NCBI GenBank assembly: GCA_023228995.1 | Contig: JALOAD010000034.1 | Location: 1-35,752, forward strand | Reading direction: 5' to 3' | DNA: 35,752 bases | Source: JALOAD01 sp023228995 [NCBI: Candidatus Muiribacterium halophilum] | Lineage (GTDB): Bacteria; Muiribacteriota; Muiribacteriia; Muiribacteriales | Translations under genes and position numbers: made by a program | The notes under the pieces: generated by a model | What the model was told of the DNA's origin: nothing | Seen by the model: only the letters and a program-made list of their open reading frames with translations | Databases searched by the model: none | In this document: in pieces, positions 7,974 through 15,638 of the stretch | Position numbering within the stretch: position 1 is the stretch's first letter | Layout of the letters: each line of letters starts with the position of its first letter

Positions 7974-8129
7974 AACGTTCAGGAATATTTCAGAGGGCTT
8001 ATTGATACAAGTGATATAGATGAATTAGTTGGAGATCCTAATGATGATGAGAGTGGTACAATTGGTGGTTTTACAAAGAAAACAAGAAATTTAGAAGGTG
8101 TTGAAGATAAGATTTCAAATAAAAAATAA
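7974..8129 (+). pseudogene. 3' fragment of an unknown gene
   Basis: Open frame of 51 residues without a plausible start (NVQEYFRGLIDTSDIDELVG ... acidic, then KKTRNLEGVEDKISNKK and a stop). Codon use fits the phage. It reads as the C-terminal end of a protein whose body is absent, joined to the insert at about 7970. Confidence 0.5.
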
Positions 8130-8136
8130 ACATTTT

Positions 8137-8211
8137 ATGATTGGACACTTACATGGTGATGTCGGTAAAGATATAAAAATATTATCGTTATACCATATCC
8201 AAGAAACGTAG
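8137..8211 (+). pseudogene. 5' fragment of an unknown gene at the right junction
   Basis: Starts MIGHLHGDVGKDIKIL at a plausible ATG 7 nt after the preceding fragment, then runs out of frame into the SPFH remnant and stops at 8211. The junction is at about 8175-8190. Together with 7974-8129 it looks like a 200-bp piece of an intergenic region fused into the SPFH gene. Confidence 0.4.
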
Positions 8212-8675
8212 TAAGAGAAGTAACAGGTCAATTTACTGCAGAAGAATTATATTCTACTAAACGTGACCAACTTCAATCTCAATGTGAAGAAATGTTAATG
8301 GAGAAATTCAAGGATAAAAACATCATTCTATTAGATGTACTTATTCGTGACGTAAATCTTCCTAAGAAAATTAAAGATGGTATTGAAGCAAAAGAGTCTC
8401 AGAAACAAAAGAACGAACTTGCTGAAAAAATCAATGCTGAAAAAGAATTCCTTGCTAAAGCAGCTATTACAGAAGCAGAAGGTATCAAACAATCTAATAT
8501 TCTTGTTGCTCAAGGTGAAGCTGAAGCAATTAAGTTGAAACAACAACAACTTAGACAATCACCACAATATATTGAATATATTAAGTGGCAAGGTTACGCT
8601 TCAAGTGGCAAATCACCATACGGAGATAATAACGTATTCGGTGGAAATACTTCAGTAATCAAAGGATTGAAGTAA
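8169..8675 (+). pseudogene. SPFH/prohibitin-family protein, C-terminal part (split gene)
   Basis: The frame is open from 8169; an internal ATG at 8292 could start a 127-aa product. It encodes VREVTGQFTAEELYSTKRDQ, the end of the SPFH core, then the long coiled-coil (AKESQKQKNELAEKINAEKE and EAEGIKQSNILVAQGEAEA) and a short tail, all typical of prohibitin and related proteins. With the N-terminal part at 4036-4278 it makes one protein minus part of its core. A terminator follows at 8687. Confidence 0.75.
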
Positions 8676-8686
8676 TAAAACTTAAT

Positions 8687-8712
8687 AAGGTGTGGTGTGA
8701 AAGCCACACTTT
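8687..8712 (+). terminator. Intrinsic terminator after the SPFH remnant
   Basis: Nine-bp stem with one G-T pair: AAGGTGTGG (8687-8695) and CCACACTTT (8704-8712), loop TGTGAAAG. Confidence 0.65.
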
Positions 8713-8746
8713 ATTCTAATCATTTAATCATTAATAAAATATAATT

Positions 8747-9058
8747 ATGAAAAACTTTTACAAAAGAAACAGAAGAATTATTGGAATCGGAATCTTAGTT
8801 GTTATAACAATGTTATTTATGACAAGTTGTGCAGATGTTACAAACATTGATGAATGTAGAGTAGATGACCCTTACGGTTTTTGGGGTGGTTTGTGGCATG
8901 GTTTAATTGCATTCTTTTCATTTTTCGGATCATTGTTTTCAGATGATATTGCTGTATATGCAGTAAATAATAATGGTGCATGGTACGATTTTGGTTTCGT
9001 ATTAGGTTCAGGAATTCTTGGTTTTGGTGCAAGTTCAAGCACTCGAAAAAGAAATTAA
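8747..9058 (+). CDS. Small lipoprotein
   Basis: 103 aa. Basic N-terminus, hydrophobic helix (about 12-26) and lipobox-like MTSC with the cysteine at residue 27, so it is probably a lipoprotein. The rest, DPYGFWGGLWHGLIAFFSFF, then GSLFSDDIAVYAVNNNG and WYDFGFVLG, is a small membrane-associated protein type also seen in bacterial genomes, and the pattern is recognisable although no function is known. It has a terminator on each side. A host origin is plausible. Confidence 0.65.
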   Translation: MKNFYKRNRRIIGIGILVVITMLFMTSCADVTNIDECRVDDPYGFWGGLWHGLIAFFSFFGSLFSDDIAVYAVNNNGAWYDFGFVLGSGILGFGASSSTRKRN

Positions 9059-9087
9059 AAAAGTTTTCTTTTTATGAAACTTTTTTT
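9057..9087 (+). terminator. Weak AT-rich terminator
   Basis: AAAAAAGTTT (9057-9066) and AAACTTTTTT (9077-9086) form a 10-bp AT-rich stem running into T's, directly at the stop codon of the lipoprotein gene. It is followed by the near-palindrome GGACAAATTTGTTC at 9112-9125. Confidence 0.45.
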
Positions 9088-9261
9088 AATATATTGAGTA
9101 TAATATAGGCTGGACAAATTTGTTCGGTTTGCAATAAATTGATGATGAGAAACAAAGGAATATTAATCTAAAGTCACTGGTCTTTCACCTTTATTAGTAG
9201 AGATATTTTATTTCTATGTATGCCTTATTGTCTTATTAAAAATATCAAAACATCAATTTTT

Positions 9262-9861
9262 ATGAATCACTTTGAAAAAAAATTCGAGCAAAAAACGGGA
9301 TTAAATTTCCAAGTGTTCTACAAAGAACACAAACCAAAACTTACTTGGTATTTGTCTAAATGGACAGGAGACTTAGAAGTAGCAGAAGATTTCGCAGATG
9401 AAGCGTTTATTAAAGCATTAACATCAATAGATGGTTACAATGTTGAAAAAGCACAACCACAAACTTGGCTTTATACTATCGCTATTAACTTCGTTAAAAA
9501 AGATTACCAAGACAAACAAAAAATGCCTTCTATCTCTATGGATAGAGAATTGGCTAATGAAGCAACAATGTCTATGTTTCTTCCTTATGATGACGGCAGA
9601 AAACGTCAAGAGAAAGATGCAGAAGATAAGGCTAAAGCTGAGATTGCACGTGATGCTATTTATAGTATGCCTGACAAACATTATAAGTACCGTAGAGTTC
9701 TTATTCTTAGAGAATTGAAAAATTATTCTTATAATGAGATTGCTGATAAGTTAGAATTAAACCTCTCAACAGTTAAGTCACAGATCAAACAAGGTCGTGC
9801 TTTAATTGCTAAAAAGATTGAGAAGAAAATCGCATATATTGACGAACATGGGTTAAAGTAA
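9262..9861 (+). CDS. RNA polymerase sigma factor (sigma-70/ECF type)
   Basis: 199 aa from the ATG at 9262 (an upstream ATG at 9220 gives an unlikely extension). Region 2 is seen in YKEHKPKLTWYLSKWTG, then AEDFADEAFIKAL and KAQPQTWLYTIAINFVK (about residues 15-85), and region 4 in LRELKNYSYNEIADKLELNL followed by STVKSQIKQGRALIAKK, a helix-turn-helix (about 148-190). The linker is charged. In a phage such a factor redirects host polymerase to middle or late promoters; the minus-strand 11-mer boxes are candidate targets. A strong terminator ends the unit. Recognition specificity is inference. Confidence 0.85.
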   Translation: MNHFEKKFEQKTGLNFQVFYKEHKPKLTWYLSKWTGDLEVAEDFADEAFIKALTSIDGYNVEKAQPQTWLYTIAINFVKKDYQDKQKMPSISMDRELANEATMSMFLPYDDGRKRQEKDAEDKAKAEIARDAIYSMPDKHYKYRRVLILRELKNYSYNEIADKLELNLSTVKSQIKQGRALIAKKIEKKIAYIDEHGLK

Positions 9862-9868
9862 GGCACAA

Positions 9869-9895
9869 AGCCACTCAGAAATGAGTGGCTTTTTT
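9869..9895 (+). terminator. Intrinsic terminator after the sigma factor
   Basis: Perfect 9-bp stem AGCCACTCA (9869-9877) and TGAGTGGCT (9882-9890) closed by a GAAA tetraloop and followed by TTTTT. Confidence 0.9.
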
Positions 9896-9932
9896 GTTTC
9901 AAACAATTATAAAAATAAATTATATAAGACAT

Positions 9933-10094
9933 ATGAAAGGAAAATGGACTTGGGCAAGCGATAAAGAACATATCAATATTAATACAGGTGTTGGTACTAT
10001 AAAATTTACAAAATCAGATTTTGATAAAATTCAATCAGAACTTTTAAAAAAACAACGAGAAAAGAAAATAAAAAGAATACTCAATGAAGAATAA
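9933..10094 (+). CDS. Small protein with the shared C-terminal peptide
   Basis: 53 aa from the ATG at 9933. The first half is a short beta-rich stretch (KGKWTWASDKEHININTGVG) and the end is QREKKIKRILNEE, the most upstream instance in this window of the basic peptide that ends many downstream proteins. Its last codons overlap the start of the methyltransferase at 10084 by 11 nt, so the two are probably translationally coupled. Function unknown. Confidence 0.65.
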   Translation: MKGKWTWASDKEHININTGVGTIKFTKSDFDKIQSELLKKQREKKIKRILNEE

Positions 10095-10866
10095 AATTTA
10101 TAATGAAGATAATATCAAAACTATGGAGAAAATACCTGACAACCATTGTCATGGTATTATCACAACACCACCATATAACTTAGGTCGAAACCCAAACCAC
10201 AGAAGAAAAGATCAAGAAGATTACAACTTATATGCTGATAATGTTGATAACCTAACAGAAGAAGAATATTTAGAGGTTAGAACAACCGAATTTAAGGAGT
10301 TTCAGAGAATAGTTAAAGATGATGGTGTCATACTATATAATATGTCATACTCAAAAGAAAATCCAATGCTACCATTACTTCTTATGAACAAAATACACAA
10401 TGAAACTGACCTCACAGTAGCCGATGTTATCACCTGGAAAAAGAATAAGGCAAATCCATTCCAAACCTCTCCAAATAAACTTACAAGAATATCAGAACTC
10501 ATATATGTAATTGTTAATAAAAAACATTTACATACGTTCAAAGCTAATAAGGAAATATCTAAAATAAACGAAAAAACAAAACAAAAGTTCTATAAGAATT
10601 ATACTAATCTAATTGAAGCAAGAAATAATGATGGTATTAAATCTAAAAACAAAGCCACATTTTCAATAGATTTAGTTGAACAACTAATACACATTTACTT
10701 TCCACCAAAATCAATAATTTATGATCCATTCATGGGTATTGGTACAACTGCTAAAGGTTGATTGTCTAAAGATTGTTATTTTCTTGGTAGTGAATTGATA
10801 AAAGAATTTTATGAAGAATCAAAAACAAATATAAAAGATTATGTCGGACTGTTGCGCAAATCCTAA
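10084..10866 (+). pseudogene. DNA methyltransferase with in-frame TGA
   Basis: Motif IV is TTPPYNLG (about residues 27-34) and motif I is YDPFMGIGTTAKG at the C-terminus, followed immediately by a TGA at 10759-10761. The frame then stays open for 34 more codons (LSKDCYFLGSELIKEFYEES ...) to a TAA at 10866, and that part is the normal end of a beta-class enzyme (helix after motif I, then the acidic strand with G-x-E). The stop therefore removes the end of the SAM pocket and probably inactivates the enzyme unless read through. The next gene overlaps the end by 26 nt. Confidence 0.75.
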
Positions 10867-11059
10867 TATAAAGAAGAAAAAGAAACCAACATATTTAGAA
10901 AGAATTATGTTAAAAATTATAGCAATTTTTATTGTTGTCGGAATACTTATTTTTGCTGGTTTCTTCTGGGTAACATTATTAATTGCTGCCGCACTATTTT
11001 TTATAGTGTTTTTTGGTTATTATTTCATAGGTAAATTAAAGAAAAGAAGAAAACGATGA
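10841..11059 (+). CDS. Small membrane protein
   Basis: 72 aa. A lysine-rich cytoplasmic N-terminus with two cysteines is followed by two hydrophobic helices (about 26-44 and 45-63) and a KKRRKR end. Its start overlaps the broken methyltransferase frame. Function unknown. Confidence 0.6.
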   Translation: MSDCCANPNIKKKKKPTYLERIMLKIIAIFIVVGILIFAGFFWVTLLIAAALFFIVFFGYYFIGKLKKRRKR

Positions 11060-11427
11060 AAAAGAAATGTAGAGTATTTACAACTTGTTTAGGTTGGTCT
11101 GAAGTAATGTTTATTTTTGATGAAGAAACAAAATTTTCTGAAATAAAGAATAAACCACAAACACATATGTTAACCAGAGATGATTATGTTGGTACATATG
11201 AATTTGATAAGAAATTTATACAATTATTTAATAGATCGAAGATAGGCGATAAATATTACTTCTATCGTTTCAGTTATCATAAAGATGATAAACCACAAGA
11301 AGAACAACAATGGATTAAAATTCCTGAGTTTGTTCCAAAAGAGGAACCTAAACAACAAGAATATACAAGCGTTAAAAAAGAAGAAGGTCAATCAAACGCA
11401 GAAGACTTTCAATCATTATTTGATTAA
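11056..11427 (+). CDS. Hypothetical protein
   Basis: 123 aa, start overlapping the previous stop (ATGA). The first 80 residues are beta-rich (CRVFTTCLGWSEVMFIFDEE ... KYYFYRFSYH), and the last 40 are charged and low in complexity (EEPKQQEYTSVKKEEGQ). No family recognised. It is followed at once by the DUF4326 gene, so co-transcription from the 10 kb region is likely. Confidence 0.6.
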   Translation: MKKKCRVFTTCLGWSEVMFIFDEETKFSEIKNKPQTHMLTRDDYVGTYEFDKKFIQLFNRSKIGDKYYFYRFSYHKDDKPQEEQQWIKIPEFVPKEEPKQQEYTSVKKEEGQSNAEDFQSLFD

Positions 11428-11428
11428 T

Positions 11429-11749
11429 ATGTGTAAAGTAGTACATTTCAAGAAAGATGATTATGATGTTTATATAGGTAGGTTACCTGGTGGTGAGTTT
11501 AATAAATGGGCTTATCCTAAAGATTTGAGAGACACATTCCCAGAAGGAACACCAAGACAAGAAATCATAGATGCTTATGAAGATTATTTGTTATCAAATA
11601 AAAAACTCATGCAGGATCTACATGAGTTGAAGTATAAAACATTAGGTTGTTGGTGTAAACCTAAATCTTGTCACGGTGATATTCTTAAAAAATATGTTGA
11701 TAAGTTAGAAAGAATAGATGAAAGAAAAAATCTTGTTAATACAGACTAA
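11429..11749 (+). CDS. DUF4326 family protein
   Basis: 106 aa from the ATG at 11429. It shows the family's marks in order: VYIGRLPGGEFNKWAYPKD near the start, then EIIDAYEDYLL, and the signature LKYKTLGCWCKPKSCHGDIL. The cysteine/histidine cluster (C-W-C-x-P-x-x-C-H-G-D) suggests metal or nucleic-acid binding, but no activity is established for the family, which is common in phages. The end overlaps the convergent minus-strand gene by 14 nt. Confidence 0.8.
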   Translation: MCKVVHFKKDDYDVYIGRLPGGEFNKWAYPKDLRDTFPEGTPRQEIIDAYEDYLLSNKKLMQDLHELKYKTLGCWCKPKSCHGDILKKYVDKLERIDERKNLVNTD

Positions 11750-12206
11750 CATTAAACAATTCCTCACCAATAGATGCAATGATTTCATGTCTAGGATAAT
11801 CAAGAGAAACAGTCAAATCCAATAAATCAGAAATAAAGTTATATATATTGTCATCATCTTCTAACGAACCTTCTGAAAAAATACCTTCACTATCTGATAA
11901 ATGTTTCTTTGCAAGTTCCAAAAAATCATTAAATTTTATATCATCACATATTTGATCAAATATCGAATCAGGTATTCCCATATTATCAAAAAGGTTAATG
12001 AAATCATCATAATAATCTTTAGTGAACTTTTCGTCATCACTTAGTTTCACAAATTCACTTTTATCTATCAATTGTTTCCTATAATTTGCATCAAATATAT
12101 TTGGTCTACTTCCAGCCTGTTTCTTATTATTTTCTCTTTTACGTCTTTTTTGTTCTATCCTTTCTTCAGGTGTTAAAAATGACTCAAACGTTTTCAATAT
12201 TTTCAT
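11736..12206 (-). CDS. Capsid-targeting-like protein, acidic
   Basis: 156 aa. The N-terminus MKILKTFESFLTPEE matches the pattern M-K-x-[IL]-[KQR]-x-[YF]-[EN]-x-[FY] seen in the minus-strand genes of this window and resembles the T4 internal-protein leader. After a basic stretch (RRKRENNKKQAGSR) the body is acidic and helical. It is the last gene of the minus-strand run. Function unknown; a location inside the head is inferred. Confidence 0.6.
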   Translation of the reverse strand: MKILKTFESFLTPEERIEQKRRKRENNKKQAGSRPNIFDANYRKQLIDKSEFVKLSDDEKFTKDYYDDFINLFDNMGIPDSIFDQICDDIKFNDFLELAKKHLSDSEGIFSEGSLEDDDNIYNFISDLLDLTVSLDYPRHEIIASIGEELFNVSLY

Positions 12207-12207
12207 T

Positions 12208-12462
12208 TTACATTAATTCTTTTATAAATTCCAGAGTATCTTGCCAACCATCGTATAATCCCCAATGTTCTTCTAAACAAGATGTGAGTTTCTTGGCTTT
12301 TTCTTCTTTTGATAATGAACTATCATTAACAATTTCATCATATTGTTCATCAAAGAAATCTTCACCATCATAAAAATCAAAACCAAAATCATACAGGAAA
12401 CTTTTTAGTTTTGATAAAGTTTCATCTATTTCGTAATTTTCATATGTTTGTAAATACTTCAT
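12208..12462 (-). CDS. Small acidic protein with capsid-targeting-like N-terminus
   Basis: 84 aa. It begins MKYLQTYENYEIDET, with an IDE site that would suit a T4-type prohead protease (IxE or LxE). The remainder is strongly acidic and helical. It overlaps the upstream minus-strand gene by 23 nt and ends one base before the next start. Function unknown. Confidence 0.6.
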   Translation of the reverse strand: MKYLQTYENYEIDETLSKLKSFLYDFGFDFYDGEDFFDEQYDEIVNDSSLSKEEKAKKLTSCLEEHWGLYDGWQDTLEFIKELM

Positions 12463-12640
12463 TATGATGGGTTTTCAAGTCTTTTTCTTCTTTCAGCTCT
12501 CTTATCAGCCATTCTTCAATAGGATCTGTCGTTTTCGCTTCAATTCTATTATCTATAAATGATGTCAATCCTAATCCGCCAATCGTTAAAACTGTAACAA
12601 CACCAACACCAATTAATATTTTTTTAAGTATATCATTCAT
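12440..12640 (-). CDS. Small single-pass membrane protein
   Basis: 66 aa with one hydrophobic helix (about residues 6-27, ILIGVGVVTVLTIGGLGL) and a charged C-terminal part. It lacks the N-terminal peptide of its neighbours. It starts within one base of the stop of the 12640-13455 gene and overlaps the next gene, so it belongs to the same transcript. Confidence 0.55.
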   Translation of the reverse strand: MNDILKKILIGVGVVTVLTIGGLGLTSFIDNRIEAKTTDPIEEWLIRELKEEKDLKTHHNEVFTNI

Positions 12641-13455
12641 TACTCTTCTAATCTAATTTCATAGTCTCCTAATCTCGAATTATCACTATATTCATCATTC
12701 CACCAAGTTGATACATACCATCCATCAATGTCTTGTTGTTCGAAACCTTCACCCCAACCATCAGAACATTGTCCTTCAAGATAATCTTTAATTAGTTCTA
12801 TTTCTTCATCAGTAATGTCAGGCTTAACCATAACTTCTACCCAGAATCTACTTTCATCATCAAAATTATTACCAACCATTTGCATTGATGTTGCACCTAC
12901 TTCTTCTGCTTCATCGAAATATTGGATAAGATCTTCTTTATTAAAATCTTCTTGCATTTCATCATAAATAATTTTCATTTCTCTCTTATCTAAAGCATCA
13001 GCAATTTTTTCTTTGATTTGGAAGCTATCTGCGAATTTACCCCAACCACCAGCACTAGCTACATAATCATCAAAAAGATCCTCAAAATCTTTTTCCATAA
13101 ATTCTTCATATTCGTTTGTTCTTTCTTCCCATTCCTGATGTTCTGCTTCAAAATCTTCTTCATTATCGAAATCGTCTATTTCTGGTTCATCTTCATCAAA
13201 ATAAGGTGCTTGTCCGTCTTTCCAATCTTCAAAATCTTGTTCTAACCAATCAGCATCATAACCTTGTCTTGATAATTCCATTTCAATATCTCTAATACTA
13301 CCATACATACTAAAAATACTCTCATCAAGTTCTTTCTGTACATAAGTTGGCACAGATAATTTTATCTTTTTAAGTTCTGTTACTGCTGGTTCTGGAAGAA
13401 GTGATTTTGGTTCTCCACCAACAAATGCTTCATATCTTTTAATCAATTTCATCAT
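12640..13455 (-). CDS. Large acidic protein with capsid-targeting-like N-terminus
   Basis: 271 aa. The start MMKLIKRYEAFVGGE fits the shared leader. The middle (about residues 75-130) is extremely acidic (EDEPEIDDFDNEEDFEAEHQ and similar). The last third holds EGQCSDGWGEGFEQQDIDGW followed by YVSTWWNDE, a short domain I recall from other phage proteins of unknown role. The high negative charge is common in DNA-mimic or scaffold-like proteins, but that is only a suggestion. It is co-directional with, and 14 nt from, the 13470-13793 gene. Confidence 0.65.
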   Translation of the reverse strand: MMKLIKRYEAFVGGEPKSLLPEPAVTELKKIKLSVPTYVQKELDESIFSMYGSIRDIEMELSRQGYDADWLEQDFEDWKDGQAPYFDEDEPEIDDFDNEEDFEAEHQEWEERTNEYEEFMEKDFEDLFDDYVASAGGWGKFADSFQIKEKIADALDKREMKIIYDEMQEDFNKEDLIQYFDEAEEVGATSMQMVGNNFDDESRFWVEVMVKPDITDEEIELIKDYLEGQCSDGWGEGFEQQDIDGWYVSTWWNDEYSDNSRLGDYEIRLEE

Positions 13456-13469
13456 ATTTTTATTTTTTT

Positions 13470-13793
13470 TTATAATGTTAATTTATCTTGTAATTCATCA
13501 TTTTCTATTTCACCTTTCAACAAATATGGATCTCCAATCTCTTGAATATAACCTCTACCATCAAAATAATCATCATTAATTTCTTGTAATGTTGATTCGT
13601 CTCTACATTCAATCTCAAAATCAGTAGAATATGTACCAATTGTTGGAGTACTGTAGATACTTATGTTTGGATAATTAGATTGTAGATAATCTATTAATTC
13701 TTCTACTATTTCGTTTAATTCATCCTGACTATATTCAATGTTTTCATAATATCTGTTCCAAGTATTAAATTGTTTCCAGTTTTTTACTTTCAT
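13470..13793 (-). CDS. Small protein with capsid-targeting-like N-terminus
   Basis: 107 aa. It starts MKVKNWKQFNTWNRYYEN, a more divergent version of the leader. The body is acidic and alternates helix and strand. The candidate late promoter box lies 30 nt upstream of the ATG, so this gene may start a second minus-strand transcript as well as being part of a longer one. Function unknown. Confidence 0.6.
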   Translation of the reverse strand: MKVKNWKQFNTWNRYYENIEYSQDELNEIVEELIDYLQSNYPNISIYSTPTIGTYSTDFEIECRDESTLQEINDDYFDGRGYIQEIGDPYLLKGEIENDELQDKLTL

Positions 13794-13822
13794 TACATTA
13801 TTATTATTATTTTTGTTGTTTT

Positions 13823-13833
13823 TATATATTAAA
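13823..13833 (-). promoter_or_regulatory. Candidate late promoter box (minus-strand class)
   Basis: Minus-strand TTTAATATATA, 30 nt before the ATG at 13793. It overlaps the last codons of the upstream 13829-14866 gene. Confidence 0.4.
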
Positions 13834-14866
13834 TAACTCTAATAAAAAATCCTTGCCTATACATTTTTTCTGCCATCTTCTGGGCAATTTGTTTTACTGC
13901 AGGACTAATATCAAATTGATCTTCTAAATCAAATATTTTCCATACGTTTTTACAAACATATATTGTTAGTATTTCTTCACTTTTTTCATCTGTTGAATAA
14001 ATCAATTCAACATTAAATAATTCACTTTCTACATTAAATTCATCACCTATCTCTTTATCATCAAAACCAACTATTTGCCCATCATAAAATACAGCATGAC
14101 TGTTACCATATCTTTTCACTAACCATTTATCATTTTGTGCATTCTCAAAAGTAGCAAAAGACTCAGTGTACTTAAATTTTGTAATTTTATTTCTATATTG
14201 TGCTTGACTCATACCTTTTGGTGTCTTAATTTTTTTAGGTTTATATCCCATAGCAAGTAACATTTGTCTTTTTTGTTCTGGTGGTAATGTGTGAATTTTC
14301 ATTAATGTTTCTTCATCCCATTGTTCTGATCCAGAATACTTTTTCAATGGTATTAAATCTGTTTGATGTCTATTTTGTCTGCTAAAGTATTTACCTTCTT
14401 CCCATTCACCATTTGGCTCAACAACAACTTCTACTCTCCATTCAGGATCACTAAAATCAATACCATCATATTTATCTATGTATCTTCCATCTAAAGCAGA
14501 CTCATTATTATGAGCATAATCTAATTCTTCTGCTAATATTTCTAAAAAATCCTCAAAATCTTCTTTTGGTGGATGCCACCAAAAAGAAATAATTTTACTA
14601 TCTAACCACAATCTACCAGCATATTTTAATCCCCATCTATCACCAGGACCATTACCTTCCCTATCAATCAAATCACTATGATAATGTAAGTGATGTGTAC
14701 CCACTAACATTTTTTCATGTGAATCTGGATCATCCCAAATACCAAATGCTCTTGCATCTTCATCATCATAATACACCAATGCTCCATCATTTTTACCTAT
14801 GATTTCACCAGGTTTATAAACATATTCAGCATCTTCTCTTAGATATTCGTTAAATCTAATTATCAT
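13829..14866 (-). CDS. Hypothetical protein with capsid-targeting-like N-terminus
   Basis: 345 aa. It starts MIIRFNEYLREDAEY, close to the start of the neighbouring cyclase (MILRFNEHILEG), with an LRE site. The first 180 residues are a mixed fold rich in aspartate, tryptophan and histidine (GTHHLHYHSDL, SFWWHPPKEDFEDF, DPEWRVEVVVEP). The central part is basic and includes a second copy-like stretch, YTESFATFENAQND. The last 100 residues form a beta-rich domain. It follows the cyclase by one base, so they are surely co-transcribed. No family recognised; a role tied to the cyclase is possible. Confidence 0.65.
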   Translation of the reverse strand: MIIRFNEYLREDAEYVYKPGEIIGKNDGALVYYDDEDARAFGIWDDPDSHEKMLVGTHHLHYHSDLIDREGNGPGDRWGLKYAGRLWLDSKIISFWWHPPKEDFEDFLEILAEELDYAHNNESALDGRYIDKYDGIDFSDPEWRVEVVVEPNGEWEEGKYFSRQNRHQTDLIPLKKYSGSEQWDEETLMKIHTLPPEQKRQMLLAMGYKPKKIKTPKGMSQAQYRNKITKFKYTESFATFENAQNDKWLVKRYGNSHAVFYDGQIVGFDDKEIGDEFNVESELFNVELIYSTDEKSEEILTIYVCKNVWKIFDLEDQFDISPAVKQIAQKMAEKMYRQGFFIRVI

Positions 14867-14867
14867 A

Positions 14868-15530
14868 TTATAATCTTATTTTATATGCGGTTATTTCATC
14901 AACACCTTTCAATTCTGAAACATTTTTACACATATAGTTATGTACATCTGTTAAAAGTCTTTCGGATCTTTTTCTTTCAGATACTCGACAATCATCCTTA
15001 AAATCAATAGCATCAACTTTATAATCAAGTTCTAAATCATCAACTTTACCATCATAAGCAAATGCTATACCACCAACATCAGATACTTTTGATTCCATTC
15101 TTGATGCAGTATTAACTACATTACCAAAATAGTCCACAATCTCATTACCCTGTCTTATAACAACTCTTTTATATACTTCACCACCACATATACCTATTCT
15201 TAATTCTAATCTCTTAGAACCAACCTTAATATGTGTTTTCTCTAAATCTTTTTGTAATTCTATTGCGAAATCAATAGCAGTTTTAAGTTTATCAAAAGAT
15301 AACATAAAAGCATCACCAATAGATTTCAATATAACTGCATTATATTTTTCTGACAATTTAACAATTTGTTTTTCATGAGTATCTAATGCCTTAAACATTT
15401 CTTCTTCGTATTTATTCCAAAGTTCTGAACTACTTTTAATATCAGTAAATAATATAGTACGTTCTTCTATATCCATACCATATTTCTTTTTCTTCCCTTC
15501 TAATATATGTTCATTAAACCTTAAAATCAT
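14868..15530 (-). CDS. Class III adenylate/guanylate cyclase, putatively capsid-targeted
   Basis: 220 aa, essentially one CHD cyclase domain. The motifs are FTDIKSSSELW with metal ligand D30, LKSIGDAFMLSF with D73, and YFGNVVNTASRMES with the transition-state residues N140 and R144. The substrate-selecting pair K69 and D133 is that of adenylate cyclases, so ATP to cAMP is the best guess. All catalytic positions are kept. The N-terminus MILRFNEHILEG matches the leader shared with the other minus-strand proteins and has an ILE-G site, so the enzyme may be packed in the head and injected. No sensor domain precedes the catalytic domain. It is the first gene of the minus-strand block. Confidence 0.85.
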   Translation of the reverse strand: MILRFNEHILEGKKKKYGMDIEERTILFTDIKSSSELWNKYEEEMFKALDTHEKQIVKLSEKYNAVILKSIGDAFMLSFDKLKTAIDFAIELQKDLEKTHIKVGSKRLELRIGICGGEVYKRVVIRQGNEIVDYFGNVVNTASRMESKVSDVGGIAFAYDGKVDDLELDYKVDAIDFKDDCRVSERKRSERLLTDVHNYMCKNVSELKGVDEITAYKIRL

Positions 15531-15554
15531 TTCAGTTAGATGTTTATTTGATAA

Positions 15555-15565
15555 TATATATTAAA
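15555..15565 (-). promoter_or_regulatory. Candidate late promoter box of the minus-strand block
   Basis: Minus-strand TTTAATATATA, 25 nt before the ATG at 15530. No better Bacteroidetes-type box is present before the cyclase. Confidence 0.45.
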
Positions 15566-15604
15566 AACAAAAACTATAATTGAAAGTATAAACATGTGTT
15601 ATGT

Positions 15605-15634
15605 TTTTTTATAAAGTAAAAATACGTATATTTG
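15605..15634 (+). promoter_or_regulatory. Bipartite promoter giving a near-leaderless mRNA
   Basis: TTTTTTA (15605-15611), 15-nt spacer, TATATTTG (15627-15634), then only 4 nt to the ATG at 15639. Transcription would start at or next to the start codon. Confidence 0.6.
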
Positions 15635-15638
15635 TAGA

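Larger units (their letters stand above)
4279..8180. mobile_element. Mosaic insert splitting the SPFH gene
   Basis: About 3.9 kb separates the N- and C-terminal coding parts of one SPFH gene. It holds the 3' end of an unknown gene, a conserved phage gene, a coiled-coil ORF, a small nucleotidyltransferase, two damaged methyltransferases, two short ORFs, the 3' end of another gene (7974-8129) and the 5' end of yet another (8137). No transposase, integrase or terminal inverted repeat was found, so this is not a simple insertion sequence. Several ORFs are followed within 30 nt by related strings (CATAAC, GCACAAC, GTGCATAAC), which hints at cassette-type assembly. Boundaries are approximate; a chimeric assembly cannot be excluded. 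Confidence 0.55.

Noticed and set aside
4279-8180. The insert as an insertion sequence or transposon
   Set aside because: No transposase, no terminal inverted repeats and no target-site duplication at the junctions were found.
2031-9125. Repeated ACAAATTTGTTCG at 2031 and 9114 as an operator pair
   Set aside because: The near-palindrome occurs before the sigma factor gene but its other copy lies in the coding end of the 1998-2705 gene; two copies of an AT-rich 13-mer can arise by chance.
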